A stretch of 64,000 nt of DNA from Rhynchopus euleeides (GCA_963210315.1 OY723282.1:2108001-2172000), one strand, 5' to 3'. Positions 35,662 to 46,573 are shown, counted from the first letter of the stretch. Notes: generated by a model not told the origin, from the letters alone. Numbers and translations are program-made.

Positions 35662-37218
35662 ATGTCAGATGCGGCAGACAACGGCCTCTCCGATGCGACG
35701 GCGCCCATGTCCGCCAGGCCAACGGAGGTGTCGTTCGACGGCAGTGGGGAGGTGGGCGATATCCCTCACGCTGACCCGGAAGGGCAAGAGGCTGCCTCCG
35801 CTGCCGGGAGCGCCGCGCCCGTGCCGCGGCTGCTGAACTCGCCCCCCGCATCGCGGTTCAAAAAGGCCCACCGCACGGTGGCCTCCCTGCTGCCCCCGAC
35901 GGTCCACGTCCCGCGGGACCGGAAGGCGTTCCGCCACACCATCAAGCCGCTGTACTTTTTCTCCGAAGTCTCGCAGGTTGTGAGCCACTCCAAGCGTCCC
36001 CTGCTCGGTCGCCCGAAGAAGAAGCGCGTGCTGCTGATGGGGTACACACGCCTCTATATCAGCAAGGCTGACGCACCGGACGTCCTCGATGACCCCATGG
36101 TGAAGGACCTGCGTGGTGTCGTGTCTATCGGTGACGCCTCCCTGGGCCTGCTCTTCAGCACCACCGAGGAGGACTCCCCCGACGACCTGCTTCTGGTGTT
36201 TGCGCATGAGATGCTGCGGGACAGGGCGATCCACGTCCTCCTGCAGCTTGCAGTGGCGAACCTCGGCACGGCAGACCCCTTCGCGCTGCCGCATCTCTTC
36301 ATCCTCGACAACGGCGGCAGCCCGCGCGACGTGCTGCGCCTCTCGAAGGAACAGCCACACATCGACTCCACCGAGCGGGGGCGCTACCTGCGCCGCGGGT
36401 CCTACCCCCCCGGCGTGCTCCCCCCCAGCAGGGCACAGCTGGGGTCCGACTCGCCACGGTCTGCCCGGTCCCTCCGAAGCCGCAGCCACCGCAGGCAGGG
36501 CTCTGTGGGCAGCAGCGTCTACTCCAACGCCCCCTCCGAGACGGACGACCCGAGGTACAGGCGACGCAGCTCCCGGTCACGCCGCCTCCCGACACCCGTC
36601 GTGAGCGAGAGCGGGTCGGACACCTCCAGCATCGACACCGTCAGCTCGTGGGTGTCGTCACCCCGGTCACCCCGGTCACCTCGGTCGCCAGGAGAGGTGC
36701 CGCGTCGCCGCAGCGTGCACAGCACGCACAGCGAGGGCTCGCCTCTGGCGAAGCTCTCCGCAAAGGTGAGCTTTGCGAGCGACGGCGAGATGCGAGAGGG
36801 GCGTCGGAGGAGCGCCAGCGCGCATGCCTTGCGCAGTGGCGCCTTCGTGCCTCGGTATGAATACGACGACTCGCGGAGGCGGTGTGCGGATCTGGAGGCC
36901 ATGGTGTACGACCTGCGGCGTGAGCTCGGCGAGACATCCCAGCAGTGGGCAGACGCGCGCCTCGCAGCGCAGGCCACATCGGAGGCTGTGCGGCAGCAGT
37001 GCGAGGCAGAGCGCCTCCTCGGGCTGCAGCAGCAGATCCGCATCCTGACCTCACACAACGCCGCCCTGCAGTCGGAAAACACGTCGCTTCGCCTGCAGCT
37101 GTCGCACTACACGGCCTCCTCCACACTGCTGAACAGACAGGCCACACACCTCAGATTCCAGTCTGCCTCAGCCCCCTTCTACAACACAGCCAGCCCCCGC
37201 ACACAGGGGGATCTGTAG
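35662..37218 (+). CDS. Protein with globular N-terminal domain, Arg/Ser-rich linker and C-terminal coiled coil
   Basis: 518 residues from the ATG at 35662, which directly follows the pyrimidine tract. Residues about 65-235 look globular (KPLYFFSEVSQVV, KKKRVLLMGYTRLYIS, LLLVFAHEMLRDRAIHVLLQ). The strand pattern and a closing helix are reminiscent of a PH-like fold, but I cannot confirm the family. Residues about 235-400 are low-complexity, rich in Arg, Ser and Pro with possible phosphorylation sites (RSRSHRRQGS, RSPRSPRSP). Residues about 405-500 form a coiled coil ending in short polar residues. There is no signal peptide or membrane segment, so it is probably a cytosolic or cytoskeletal adaptor. 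It lies on the same strand as its neighbours, 561 bp upstream of the next gene. Confidence 0.7.
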   Translation: MSDAADNGLSDATAPMSARPTEVSFDGSGEVGDIPHADPEGQEAASAAGSAAPVPRLLNSPPASRFKKAHRTVASLLPPTVHVPRDRKAFRHTIKPLYFFSEVSQVVSHSKRPLLGRPKKKRVLLMGYTRLYISKADAPDVLDDPMVKDLRGVVSIGDASLGLLFSTTEEDSPDDLLLVFAHEMLRDRAIHVLLQLAVANLGTADPFALPHLFILDNGGSPRDVLRLSKEQPHIDSTERGRYLRRGSYPPGVLPPSRAQLGSDSPRSARSLRSRSHRRQGSVGSSVYSNAPSETDDPRYRRRSSRSRRLPTPVVSESGSDTSSIDTVSSWVSSPRSPRSPRSPGEVPRRRSVHSTHSEGSPLAKLSAKVSFASDGEMREGRRRSASAHALRSGAFVPRYEYDDSRRRCADLEAMVYDLRRELGETSQQWADARLAAQATSEAVRQQCEAERLLGLQQQIRILTSHNAALQSENTSLRLQLSHYTASSTLLNRQATHLRFQSASAPFYNTASPRTQGDL

Positions 37219-37778
37219 GGGCGCGACCGGGGGAGGGGGTGAAGATCCCAGTCGCCGATTGACTCACCCACAGTAGCTCTCTGCAGTAGATGTGTTCGTG
37301 GCACAGTTTCCTGGGGGGAGGGAGAGGGGGTGGGATTCCAGTGCGAGCCTAAACTAGAGAAGGCTCTTTTTTTTGTTTCTTTTTCTGAGAATTACGGAGA
37401 GAAATAAACCCACCACCGTGTATTGTTCTCTGCTGCGAGATATTCTTTTGTGATTGTTAGAGATGTGCCTGGGGCCGGGGGGGGGGGGGGGGGGGGGCTG
37501 CATGGTAGGGCCCACCCCCACCCCCCACCCCCCACCCCCCACCCCCCCTCCCTTAGATCGCTCGCCTTCGCAGCAGTGCAAGCCACCCACCCCAACCCCC
37601 GCACAGCGGAGGTTGGGGTCCCCCGTCCCCCCCTCCACACCCACCCACCCCCGGAAGGTGCAACAGGAGTGGTTCCACCACTGCCTCTCCCACCCCACCC
37701 CACCCCCACCACACACATACATAACCCTGCTCCCGTGCTGAGTACGGGGGTAGCTGGGGTGCCTCTTTCTTCTGAAAC
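37219..37778. other. Spacer with G and C homopolymers
   Basis: It contains a run of about 20 G at 37477-37497, several CCCCACC repeats at 37508-37550 and a pyrimidine-rich stretch at 37676-37740. No gene is visible. Confidence 0.5.
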
Positions 37779-38462
37779 ATGGAGTACCAACTGCAGGGAG
37801 ATGGGGCGGTGAGGCCGTGCCTGAGGAGGCCCTCGTGTGGGATTCTGCTGCTGCAGGTGGGTTTTGCGGTGCTGATGATCTTCCCGTCGGTGTCTCTGTT
37901 GTGGTGGAGCGACGTGCGCGACTGCGGCAGTCTTGTAAGCATCGTTGGGCGGGACAGCTCCTGCACCTCCTCGTGGAACCCTGCGGGGCGGAATAGCGGC
38001 CTCTCCGGAGCCAAGCCGCTCACAGCCGGTCTCATTCTCAACGCGGTATTCCTCCTGAACCAAGCAGCGCTTTGCCTCTCCCAGCTCTGCTCCCGCACCC
38101 CCTCGCGCCACATCGTGTGGTCTGCCACCCTCTTCCCCGTCGCCCTGCTTGTCCCCCTGTCGCTCATGGCAGGCGGGCACATCGCGATCTCCTCTGCAAT
38201 GAAGCCAGTGGATCACCCCGATGGTCTGTACCTTATCCTCTACTTCGTAATCATCCCGACGCTGCACTACTTCGTCGCCTGCCTGGGTTGGGCAGTGTTC
38301 TTCTGCAACGACCCCAGCAAGCCTGGGACAGGGCATGCCAGGGCAACTGATGTGGCCATGTCGGAGGTGCGTCCCGACAGCCAGACACAGCGGCTGGTTG
38401 ACTCTCCATACACCCCACCGGCAGTGAATCGCGTGCCGCACCGTGTGCAGTGTGCGGAGTGA
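37779..38462 (+). CDS. Four-helix membrane protein (paralogue 1)
   Basis: 227 residues. A short N-terminus contains LRRPSCGILLLQVG, which opens the first hydrophobic segment (about 20-42). Further helices are at about 85-103, 112-132 and 148-170, the last containing FVACLGWAVFF. The loop between helices 1 and 2 has Cys residues (DCGSLV, SSCTSSW) that may form a disulphide. The C-terminal 50 residues are polar. The protein at 57250 shares the N-terminal LRRPSWGMLLIQFG, the paired-Cys loop and SVVCLGWVAVSF, so the two are paralogues. The four-helix layout is tetraspan-like, but no known family signature is visible. Confidence 0.7.
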   Translation: MEYQLQGDGAVRPCLRRPSCGILLLQVGFAVLMIFPSVSLLWWSDVRDCGSLVSIVGRDSSCTSSWNPAGRNSGLSGAKPLTAGLILNAVFLLNQAALCLSQLCSRTPSRHIVWSATLFPVALLVPLSLMAGGHIAISSAMKPVDHPDGLYLILYFVIIPTLHYFVACLGWAVFFCNDPSKPGTGHARATDVAMSEVRPDSQTQRLVDSPYTPPAVNRVPHRVQCAE

Positions 38463-40438
38463 TGGGGGTTTGCGGGTCGCATGCATGGCCTGCTGGGGAG
38501 GGCAGGGGGGTTTTCTGCTCAATCTGCTTCGCCTAGCTTAGGTGGAGGAGGGGCCAGGACAGGGAGGGGGCTTCGCGACGCGTGCTGAAGGGGGAGGGGG
38601 CGGGAGGAGGCTGTCGGTCGGTGGGAGTAGAGTAGGGTCGGGTGGGGTGGTGTGGTGTGGGGTGGAGTAGGCAGAACCGTGTCGTTCACTCCCCAATCTC
38701 AAGGGCTGTATTTATGTCTCCTTTTTTTTACTGCAACAGGGCTCCTGTCAGATAACAGGCAAGCGCTTGGGCAACAGATACTCATCAGGCTTGCGGACAG
38801 CACCCCGGATTTGGCGCGCAAACAACAGCCTTATCTTCTGTTTATGACTTATTTGCTCCCCTCGGTTCACTTCAAAAAAAAATAATACAATCGAAAGAAA
38901 TTGCCACGTGTTTTCGGATCAAACCGTTTGCGGGAGAGGGGAAAGGGCGGGCAGTGGCCAACCGCTGTTCCATTCACCTCTCAAGGGAGGGGTGGTCGGC
39001 AGTGTGTGAGGCGCACCCAGCATGGCGTGGATTGTGTTGCTTTTTACTGCGAACAGGGCTCCTGTCAGTGTCAAAAGGATAGTCGGCAAGCGCTTGGGCA
39101 ACAAATACAACCTCCTCATCAGGCTGCGGAGTTGCTTTTTGTTTTGCCCGGATTTGGCGCACAAACAAACTCGCTCAACTCACCCGTGTCTCCCACACAC
39201 CTCTTCACCTTCGTGCAAGGCGAGGGTGGGGGTGGGGGGTGGAGGTTTTCAATGCCTCTCCTCAGGTGAGCCGGTTACAACATCAACCTTCAAGGCACGC
39301 AACAACCTGGGGCCGAAGTCACGCCTGGTGGCGGAGGCCCCATCTGAAAAGCCAAACCCAAGCGAGACAGGCTGGCAGCGGTACTTTTCCAAGGTGCAAT
39401 CCAGCCTCGTGCAGCCGCAATGACTCCCCCCCCCCCCCCCTCCAAAACCCTCGTGGCGCCCCCCACCCCCGCCCCCACCACCGCCCCCATGCTGCTTAAC
39501 TGCACCGAGAAAACGCAAAAAATGCGACTGAAAGGCGATGCACCTCTGGCCTCTCTGTTACGGTTGATGCATCGATCGCTGCCGCCTAAAATACCCTCCT
39601 CCCTCCCTAAAATCGGCGATGTCCATGTCCGCCGCCTTGAAAGATCGTTCAAATGGTTCGTGCCGGTGGGGCATTGCCTCTGTGTCTCTCGAGACCTACC
39701 CAAGGGCAGGGCAGCAGCAGGGCGTGCTCGGTGTGCTCTCGACACTCCTATAAGAATATTCAGGTGTCCGAACGCTGCCGTGGGATATGTTTTTTTTAGT
39801 GCCAAAAAAAATACGAGTTGTTCCTCCATAATTACAAGAGAAATACAAAGAGCGGCTGCCCTGTGGGACATTGCCCCACCTTTCTGCTTTTCTGACCGAA
39901 GGCCCCCCCGGGATGGCGGGTGGCGGGCCGGAGAGCTTCGAGACTTGGAACAAAGGTGTGATCTGGGTAAGCTGGGAAGCTTGAAGTGGAAGGAGGAAAG
40001 TCCATGGCGGTGCAGATAGCTGTGATGCTGGTCACCCGAGAGGGCACACTCCTGTCGTGAACCGGGGCTGCGGCAGGCCACACTCCCCCCAGCCCCGCCC
40101 AGAAGCCCATTGGTAACTTGCAGTGGTGGGGAAGAACCTTTGCTCTGCGTCAACACGTTTGCAACCTTTTTGTTGAGAGTTGAGTGATCTCACAACGCAC
40201 GGGGTGACACTGTGCCCCGTGCAAAACCCCCCCCCCCCCCCCCCTTTTGCAGAGCACCCCCACCACGCTGCAGGGCGCGTGTGGGAGTGTGTTCCTCAGT
40301 CGTCGATCGACGACAAAAACCCCCCTTCGGCCCCCTCCATTCTCTTCAGATTTGCACTACAACACAGGCCACAGTGAGGGGGGGTGGCAGCCTGTAGGTT
40401 CGCCACCAACTCCCCCTCCCCTGTTTCTCGGGCCTCAC
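38463..40438. other. Spacer with a diverged direct repeat
   Basis: 38728-38830 and 39048-39180 are related (both contain CAGGGCTCCTGTCAG, GGCAAGCGCTTGGGCAACA and GGATTTGGCGC). C runs lie at 39426-39440 and 40228-40244. A tract TTCTCTTCAG ending at 40349 may be the trans-splice acceptor of the next gene. No coding region is supported. Confidence 0.5.
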
Positions 40439-41011
40439 ATGGCACCCTCTGTGTACATCCTAAGGCACGAAGAGCGTGGCCCCGACCAAACCTACGCCTC
40501 GCGGTTAACGGAGGACGGGGTGAGGCGATCCGAAGGGGAGCTGGCACAGAAGCTGGTCTCCCTCGGCATTCGAGCCGTCTACTGCTCGCCCTTCCTGAGG
40601 GCGGTGGAGACGGTGGCCCCGTTCTGCAAGGCAGCAGGCGTGCCGCTGCGTGTCGAGTGGGGTCTGTGCGAGCTCCTCGCGTCGCGTCAGCACCTCTCCG
40701 TCCCCCAGGATGTCGGTGCTGCCCCGCCTCCGTCGGACACCTTCGGTGCCCCTGTCGACAGGGGATATGCTTCAGTCGTTCCACCGGCTTCTGTGGTCCC
40801 GCGGGAGTCACTCTTCGCGCTGCAGGATCGTGTCGAGGCGTTTATCCAATCGCTCGTTGCTGACCCCTCCTTCGCGGAGCAGCATCCGGTTCTGCTTGTG
40901 ACGCACATGCATGTGTGTAATGTGATCATCAAATACCACGACCCGGATTACGACGTCAAGCAGTCCTACCCCCAAGGGCACGTCTCTAAAGTATCTCTCG
41001 ACGCCTTGTGA
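40439..41011 (+). CDS. Histidine phosphatase superfamily protein (PGAM/TULA-like)
   Basis: 190 residues from the ATG at 40439. The N-terminal LRHEER (R9, H10) is the phosphohistidine motif of the branch-1 histidine phosphatases. SPFLRAVET supplies the second Arg (R54), CELL an acidic residue near 79, and VTHMHVCN the second His (H156). RHxER followed by a TxDG stretch resembles the small eukaryotic phosphatases related to UBASH3/TULA rather than glycolytic phosphoglycerate mutase. It is shorter than full mutases, and the substrate cannot be deduced. There is no signal peptide or membrane segment. It lies on the same strand as the next gene, 656 bp upstream of it. Confidence 0.82.
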   Translation: MAPSVYILRHEERGPDQTYASRLTEDGVRRSEGELAQKLVSLGIRAVYCSPFLRAVETVAPFCKAAGVPLRVEWGLCELLASRQHLSVPQDVGAAPPPSDTFGAPVDRGYASVVPPASVVPRESLFALQDRVEAFIQSLVADPSFAEQHPVLLVTHMHVCNVIIKYHDPDYDVKQSYPQGHVSKVSLDAL

Positions 41012-41667
41012 AAACCCTTTCGGTGCAGGAGGATGGGGCTTGGCGGTGTGTGCCAGAGTCGCTGAGTCACCGAGGGAGAGGTGGGATTGGTGGGTGTGGG
41101 GGGGAGGGTGGGTGGGTAGTGGTGGGGGGTGGTGGGGGGGGGGGGGGTGTCCGAAAAAATAAACATGCCCCACCCCCCCCTCGCTGCAGGAAAGCAAAAG
41201 GGTGGCAGGGGGTAGGGGGTGGGTGGTGTCGCGGCGGGGCGTGGCGGTGTCGCAAGCTGCGGTGGAGAAGCTCTCCCACCCCCCCCCCCCCCCTCCCGAT
41301 GCCATGCACAGGCGTGGCGCTGTGCAGGCATTTTTTTGAAGGGACGCAGCACTGCATCGCACACAGTGTGTTGTGATACCCCCTGCCCATCCCACCACCA
41401 CACCCCCCCCCCCCACAGCCCAAACAACACTTCGTGCCCTCAGACTGTACAACCTGCGTGTCGAGAAGTGGAGGGGAGGCCATCACTTATTGCACCCTTT
41501 TCTTCTTCCACTTCACTGCCCCACCTACGTCCACCCCCACCCCTTCCGCAGGGCCTACGGCACACACTGCGCGCAAACAAAAGCTCAAACGCTTGGGTGC
41601 GCTGCAGAACCGCACCCCACCATCTATCCTCTTGGCTCAGGTGAGCCCAGGCAGCAACGCCGCCACG
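41012..41667. other. Spacer with C/G runs and probable splice acceptor
   Basis: G runs lie at 41123-41148 and C runs at 41280-41293 and 41405-41416. A tract ending CTCTTGGCTCAG at 41640 lies 28 nt before the next ATG and is a plausible trans-splice acceptor. Confidence 0.5.
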
Positions 41668-43422
41668 ATGGGCTGGTGCTCCTGCCTGGACGGGCCGCTG
41701 TCTCTACGGGGCGACATGCGCCCGAGGGAGCTGAGCGAGCGGCGGGTCATCTTCTTCGTCGCCTTGTCACAGTGCGCGCTGAACATCGGCGTGCTGGGAG
41801 GCACCCCGATCCAGCCTCCGATCATGGTCATCGGGTGCGGCACGAGCCTGCTGGTTGGCGTCATCCTCCTCTGCCTGTGCCTCTGTGGCGTGCGCGTGAC
41901 CCACCGGTGCATGCGATGGGTGCTGGTGGTGTGGGGCACCACGATAATCCTGGGAGAGCTGCACATCCGCACCGTGCAAAGCGCCCTGACGTGGCCTCTG
42001 TTCGTGCTGCTGGCAGACCTGGCACTCCTGCTCCGCCTCGGAAGGGGGTTTGCCACAGGGCTGATTGTAATGGTCGCGTCGTGGGTTGTCTTGAGTGGGA
42101 TTGAGTCAATGATGCGATTCGGGCTGTTCGACCTGCCAGGCACGGCTCCAGACTGGTACCGCTGGGAGCGGACAAACAGTCTTGTGGAATGCAGCACGCC
42201 CCCCTGTCCTGTCGAGGCTTCGACAGACCTGTTTGAGATTACGTTGTCCATCATAGTTCTCTTCACCGACTTCATCGCGACGCGCGGGTTCGCATATGAG
42301 GCGGAGAAGGAGCAGGCGGCGATGGCACGGACCATTGAGACTGTGGAGGCGATCGCACAGCTGCTGGCGGGGTACGACGTCGACACCGTGGCGGAGATGC
42401 TGCAGGAGGCGGAGGCGGAGGGGCGGCTGCCTGCAGCGATGCACGAGGCGTTGCATCGTCTGGAGCAGAACCTGCGTGCGTACCGGCCCTACCTCCCGAA
42501 GTCCTGCCTGCCTGCGGAGGAGGAGGAAGCCCCAGAGGAGGACAGCAACACCTCCCACAGCCTCCCGCCTTCAGGCGGCTCCTCACCCAGCATGATGCGT
42601 GAGTTGAGGCGCGCTGGGGTGCTGAAGGTGGCGCAGGCAACAGTGGTTGTGGTGAACATGCGTGATACACTCTCGCATCTGGACCACGTGTCCTCTGCAT
42701 TTCAAATGCTGCTGAGCACGGTGATGTCCGCGGTGGAGGCCAAGCACGGGCTGGTGGACGTGTTCATCGGGGACCGCATCCTCGCGTCGTTCAACACAGC
42801 CCGCACCTGCATGGTGCATGGGACAGCAGCGGCACATGCGATCAAATCAATTCTCCGCTCTCGCTCCCACTGCTTCAAAGGCAGTGGCACCACGATGCGC
42901 GTCAGCATCGGGGCGGCGACGGGGCGCGTGCACTGCGGGGACATGGGGTGTGCTGAGATGCGGCGATTCAACCTTCTGGGAGCGCTGCCCATACTGGCGT
43001 GTGGGATGGAGCGTGCTGCGCGTGCGATGGACATCTCGGTGCTGTGCAACTCGCTGATGCGGCAGGATGCGGAACACGAACACGCCCTCCTTCTGCTGCC
43101 ACGCTTGGTGCGCATCGTGAAGCTGCACGTGCAGGGCTACTACAAGACGGAGGAGGCTGTGCTGTGGGAGAACAGCTCCGAAGCGCACCGCGTCTACGAG
43201 CTCCCCCTCGTGCATGACACGCTCGAGGCCTCCACTGGCGAGTGGATGTACGAAGTGGGGCGGCTTGCAGAGATCTGGGCACCGTACACCAGAGGCATGC
43301 AGGCCTTCCTGGCAGGAACGAGCCCAAAGGAGGCTGCCTCCCTCGCAGGCTCGCACAGCGCAGAGGTCCTCGCAAGGATAACGCTGCTGGGCAGCCGGGA
43401 GCCTGTGGGAGTCTTCCTGTAG
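41668..43422 (+). CDS. Six-helix membrane protein with degenerate class III cyclase domain (paralogue 2)
   Basis: 584 residues from the ATG at 41668; the frame is open further upstream, but those codons are low-complexity and lie before the acceptor-like AG at 41640. The architecture equals the gene at 30067: several membrane helices in residues about 28-210, a helical linker (EKEQAAMARTIETVEAIAQ to YRPYLPKSCLP), an acidic linker, then a cyclase-like domain at about 305-460. Here the GD of the second metal site is kept (VDVFIGDRILASF), but the first metal position looks like Asn, and the Asn/Arg of the VNxAxR motif are absent (NLLGALPILACGMERAAR). A catalytically weak or dead cyclase is likely. 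The linker is nearly base-identical to paralogue 1 over 214 bp, unlike its surroundings. Confidence 0.75.
   Translation: MGWCSCLDGPLSLRGDMRPRELSERRVIFFVALSQCALNIGVLGGTPIQPPIMVIGCGTSLLVGVILLCLCLCGVRVTHRCMRWVLVVWGTTIILGELHIRTVQSALTWPLFVLLADLALLLRLGRGFATGLIVMVASWVVLSGIESMMRFGLFDLPGTAPDWYRWERTNSLVECSTPPCPVEASTDLFEITLSIIVLFTDFIATRGFAYEAEKEQAAMARTIETVEAIAQLLAGYDVDTVAEMLQEAEAEGRLPAAMHEALHRLEQNLRAYRPYLPKSCLPAEEEEAPEEDSNTSHSLPPSGGSSPSMMRELRRAGVLKVAQATVVVVNMRDTLSHLDHVSSAFQMLLSTVMSAVEAKHGLVDVFIGDRILASFNTARTCMVHGTAAAHAIKSILRSRSHCFKGSGTTMRVSIGAATGRVHCGDMGCAEMRRFNLLGALPILACGMERAARAMDISVLCNSLMRQDAEHEHALLLLPRLVRIVKLHVQGYYKTEEAVLWENSSEAHRVYELPLVHDTLEASTGEWMYEVGRLAEIWAPYTRGMQAFLAGTSPKEAASLAGSHSAEVLARITLLGSREPVGVFL
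42301..42514. repeat. Near-identical tract shared by the two cyclase-like genes
   Basis: This tract and 30705-30918 differ at about 2 of 214 positions, including synonymous sites. The flanking code has diverged far more. A second, less perfect pair is 31330-31446 and 42907-43023. Confidence 0.85.
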
Positions 43423-43593
43423 GCACCGGTGTTTGCGGGTTGGGTTGTGATCCTGGGGCTGGGGAGGTGGGGTAGGGTGGGGTCCTTTGGGAGGAGGGGG
43501 TGGGGGGCACTGCCGCTTTCGCACCACATCAAGGAGGGAAACGGAAGGAAAAGTGCGGAACCGAACGCAGGGGGTTGAACGATTTTGAACAAT

Positions 43594-43701
43594 GGGGGTC
43601 TTCGCTGGTCGTTATCCTTCGTCAATCTTCGTCAGTTTTCAGCTAATTCAGCAGGAAACGCACCAAAATGCACTGACGATCACCCCGTAGCGAAGACCCC
43701 C
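43594..43701. mobile_element. Miniature inverted-repeat element (GGGGGTCTTCGCT ends), copy 1
   Basis: 108 bp, with inverted termini GGGGGTCTTCGCT and AGCGAAGACCCCC. A second copy in the opposite orientation lies at 53425-53529, and a lone right-hand end at 709-723. The interior (CGTCAATCTTCGTCAGTTTTCAGC type) is conserved between copies. Confidence 0.8.
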
Positions 43702-43931
43702 TATGAGTTGAACAAATAATTCGGAGCGTCCCCCTGTGAGAGGGGCCGCTGTTAGGTGCGGTGTTCTCCTGGCCGCAGTGTTATGGTGATGTACTCCTCT
43801 TCGAGGCCCTTTTGTTACCGGTGCCCCTCCACCCTCTCGTGCTCCTGACAATCGTAAGCAAACATTTCTGGTGCACCGTGGGGTTACAAAACGGCTTTAG
43901 AGAGGTGGGATTATCTACCCCCCCCCCCCCC

Positions 43932-45233
43932 CCTAGGCATACAGTGCATCCGAATCGGTTATCGGGCATTATCGGATTTTCGGGCAAAATCCCAAATTAT
44001 CGGATCCGAATCGGACATTATCGGACATTATCGGATGATTATCGGACATTATCGGATATTATCGGACAACCGATAATCATCCGATAATCAGTGTTCGTGT
44101 GCGTTGTGGGCACCAGAACACCCTCTTTCCCCTTTTTGTCGATATTTCTGCCTCACGAGAAACCCCCCAGACCCCGCGCTTGATATTTTTTTTGAGTTTT
44201 AGTGGAGTCGTGCAGCCGCAGCTCATCAGAGCTGCCAGCTGATTTGCACACTGAGGGTGCACCCGAGGGAGCTCGTCCTGCACCGACCCCCGCTCCACCA
44301 CCGCGTTGCCACCACAGCCCCGACCCCGCTCCACCACCGCGTCGCGCGCTTCCGTCGGGAGGCTCCCGACCACCCTCACCGCGGAGTCAGCGGTGCTGGC
44401 GCCCTTGTCCTGCAGGAACTGCAGGTGTCCCTGGGGCGTTGGTTTTCGATGGCCACGGTAGTGAACATCTGTTCATTGCGGATGGACAGATTCCTGTAAC
44501 TTGAAAGGACTTGGGCACCAGACATACGCCACAGGGGGGGTCTGGGCGGAGCAATACATCGTACTTTGGGGAAGCCTAGGGAGTGAGGCCTCCCTAGTAC
44601 CGGGAAGGTCGTTGTGGTCTCCTTCTGACACTTCCTTCCTCGAGCATTCGCCGTACCCTGATCCTCGTGATCCCGTGGGCTCTTTCACCACCCACCCACC
44701 CCTTCGGTGGGTGGGGGCCGAGCCCAGATTTTTTTATACCAACTTCGTCCCCTTGGGCGAAGTTGGGACGAAGTAAATCTGGATTTATTCTTTTAGCGAA
44801 GTTGGGCCCAACTTCACCCCGAGCGAACGGCCTGCTTTCCGGAGGGGGCCACCAGGGGGGTCTGGGGAGCTTCGCCCACCAGACCTGTGGCATGTATCTG
44901 GAGACTACCTTGTCTTGTGCTGCGCGATAATGCGGAGTCATATCGGGTGATGGAGACCGGGCGGCCTCAGTAAGCTGGACGCAGCAAGCCTACCCAATCT
45001 GGACGCCCGCAAGGAACAGATGTTCACTACTGTCCTTCGGTCGAAGGCTCGCTTGCCAGGGGGTTGTAACAACCCTAACCCTGATCAGGCAGAATATTGG
45101 TCACATTTTCTGGTTGAAAAACCCACCCAAAAATAATTATCGGATGATTATCGGATCCGATAATCGTCCGATAATCATCCGATAATCGTCCGATAATGTA
45201 TCGGATCCGATTCGGATGCACTGTATGCCTAGG
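43932..45233. mobile_element. Inverted-repeat element with CCTAGGCATACAGTG ends
   Basis: The ends CCTAGGCATACAGTGCATCC are exact inverted copies for 26-27 nt (43932-43958 and 45207-45233), followed by arrays of CGATAAT/ATTATCGG words (43960-44093 and 45138-45205). Both outer ends touch C or G runs. The 1.1-kb interior (44095-45130) has no recognisable gene. It holds diverged members of the hairpin repeat (44455-44560) and GAAGTTGGG-type inverted words near 44760-44810. Confidence 0.7.
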
Positions 45234-45236
45234 GGG

Positions 45237-46573
45237 GGTCGAAAGCCCCGTTTTTTTGTCCCAAAGTGGTGCTTTTCGACATAGCAGCCGCGGCCCTCTA
45301 TTTGACCTTCTGACCCCCCAGAACCCACCATACCCCGGTTTTTGGGCCCAATGAGTCCGATTTTCGGGTTCCCGAGCCCCGGAAAGTCGAATTTTGATGA
45401 TGTCAAAATTTTGTCCCCTATACTGCACCTCAGGGTCTGGCACGTACGCCTGCCACGGGCAGATAGCAAAACATTATCATCCTGGGACGTCCGAGCGCAC
45501 GCTATGCTGCGGCTGTGATTTTCTGATGCACCCGCTCATCCGCGCTACAAATAACGTCGCATCTCAATGCTTTGGGCAGTGAGAGAAGATGGCAGCGAAT
45601 ACTGCCATCTGACACAGTCGTTGGGCGGCCTGCTGCACTGGAAGGCAGAACTCGGAGCTGCCAGGAACAGGGAGGACGCCGTCATACCCGACAGTGATGC
45701 ACTCATGGTGATTCTTTCTTACAAGGCAGGTACACCTTGCCACTGCTGCTGTTATCTGAGAAACATTTCTCCTGTGGATGCAGACAGTCAAACGAGGTGA
45801 AGAGCGCAGCGAGTACGCAGCTGCAGCACAGAGGTGCGCCCTATCTTATCATCAAGGGTCACTTCCGGGCGCTCAAGACCAGGGTCCTGTGGGACCCTGG
45901 TTTCAGAACAGTGTCCGGGTATTTATGCTGCAGTAGAGTCATTGCTCCTGCACACCTTGCTCAGCAAGCCATGAGCAAGTCGTGAGGGTTGGTTCGCAAA
46001 CCCCCCTCCCGACGGAGGAGACCTTTCAACTTACAAAGAGTTCGTTGGCCAGACCAGCATCTCAGTGTCGGAGTAGTCGCCAGTTGTGCCGCCTGTCCCT
46101 TGCAGCCAAGTTCTGCACACTGTGAAAGTTGATGACAGTTCCCGCTATGCATCAGTATGCATCTTTGCACGATCTGGCAGTGTATACAGAAGCAGAAACG
46201 GGAAGGAGATAGTGGCTGCCCGCTTTCGGTATTTTGGTGCGACGCTGGAGTGAGAAGAGGGTCAAAAGATGCGGTATTGGCACCTATGGAGGTTCTTAAT
46301 GATGCAGGGGAGGAAGGGGTGGAGGAGGTCGAGGAAGTGGTCGTGCACATGAACTGACGGTGTACTGGTAAACCTGTGCGTGACCCTGAGGTGCAGTATA
46401 GGGGACAAAATTTTGACATCATCAAAATTCGACTTTCCGGGGCTCGGGAACCCGAAAATTGGACTCATTGGGCCCAAAAACTGGGGTATGGTGAGTTCTG
46501 GGGGGTCAGAAGGTCAAATAGAGGGCCGCGGCTGCGATGTCGAAAAGCACCACTTTGGGACAGGCTTTCGACC
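45237..46573. mobile_element. Inverted-repeat element with termini of about 200 bp
   Basis: 45237-45444 and 46377-46573 are inverted copies of each other over about 200 bp, starting GGTCGAAAGCC. The left end abuts the CCTAGGCATAC element directly. The interior (45450-46370) has only short frames in different phases (for example 45567-45800 and 45737-45985). These may be a decayed gene, but I cannot assign it. Confidence 0.75.

Noticed and set aside
40439..41011. Glycolytic phosphoglycerate mutase
   Set aside because: The protein is too short and has RHEER rather than RHGxS/N; it fits small histidine phosphatases of the TULA type better.
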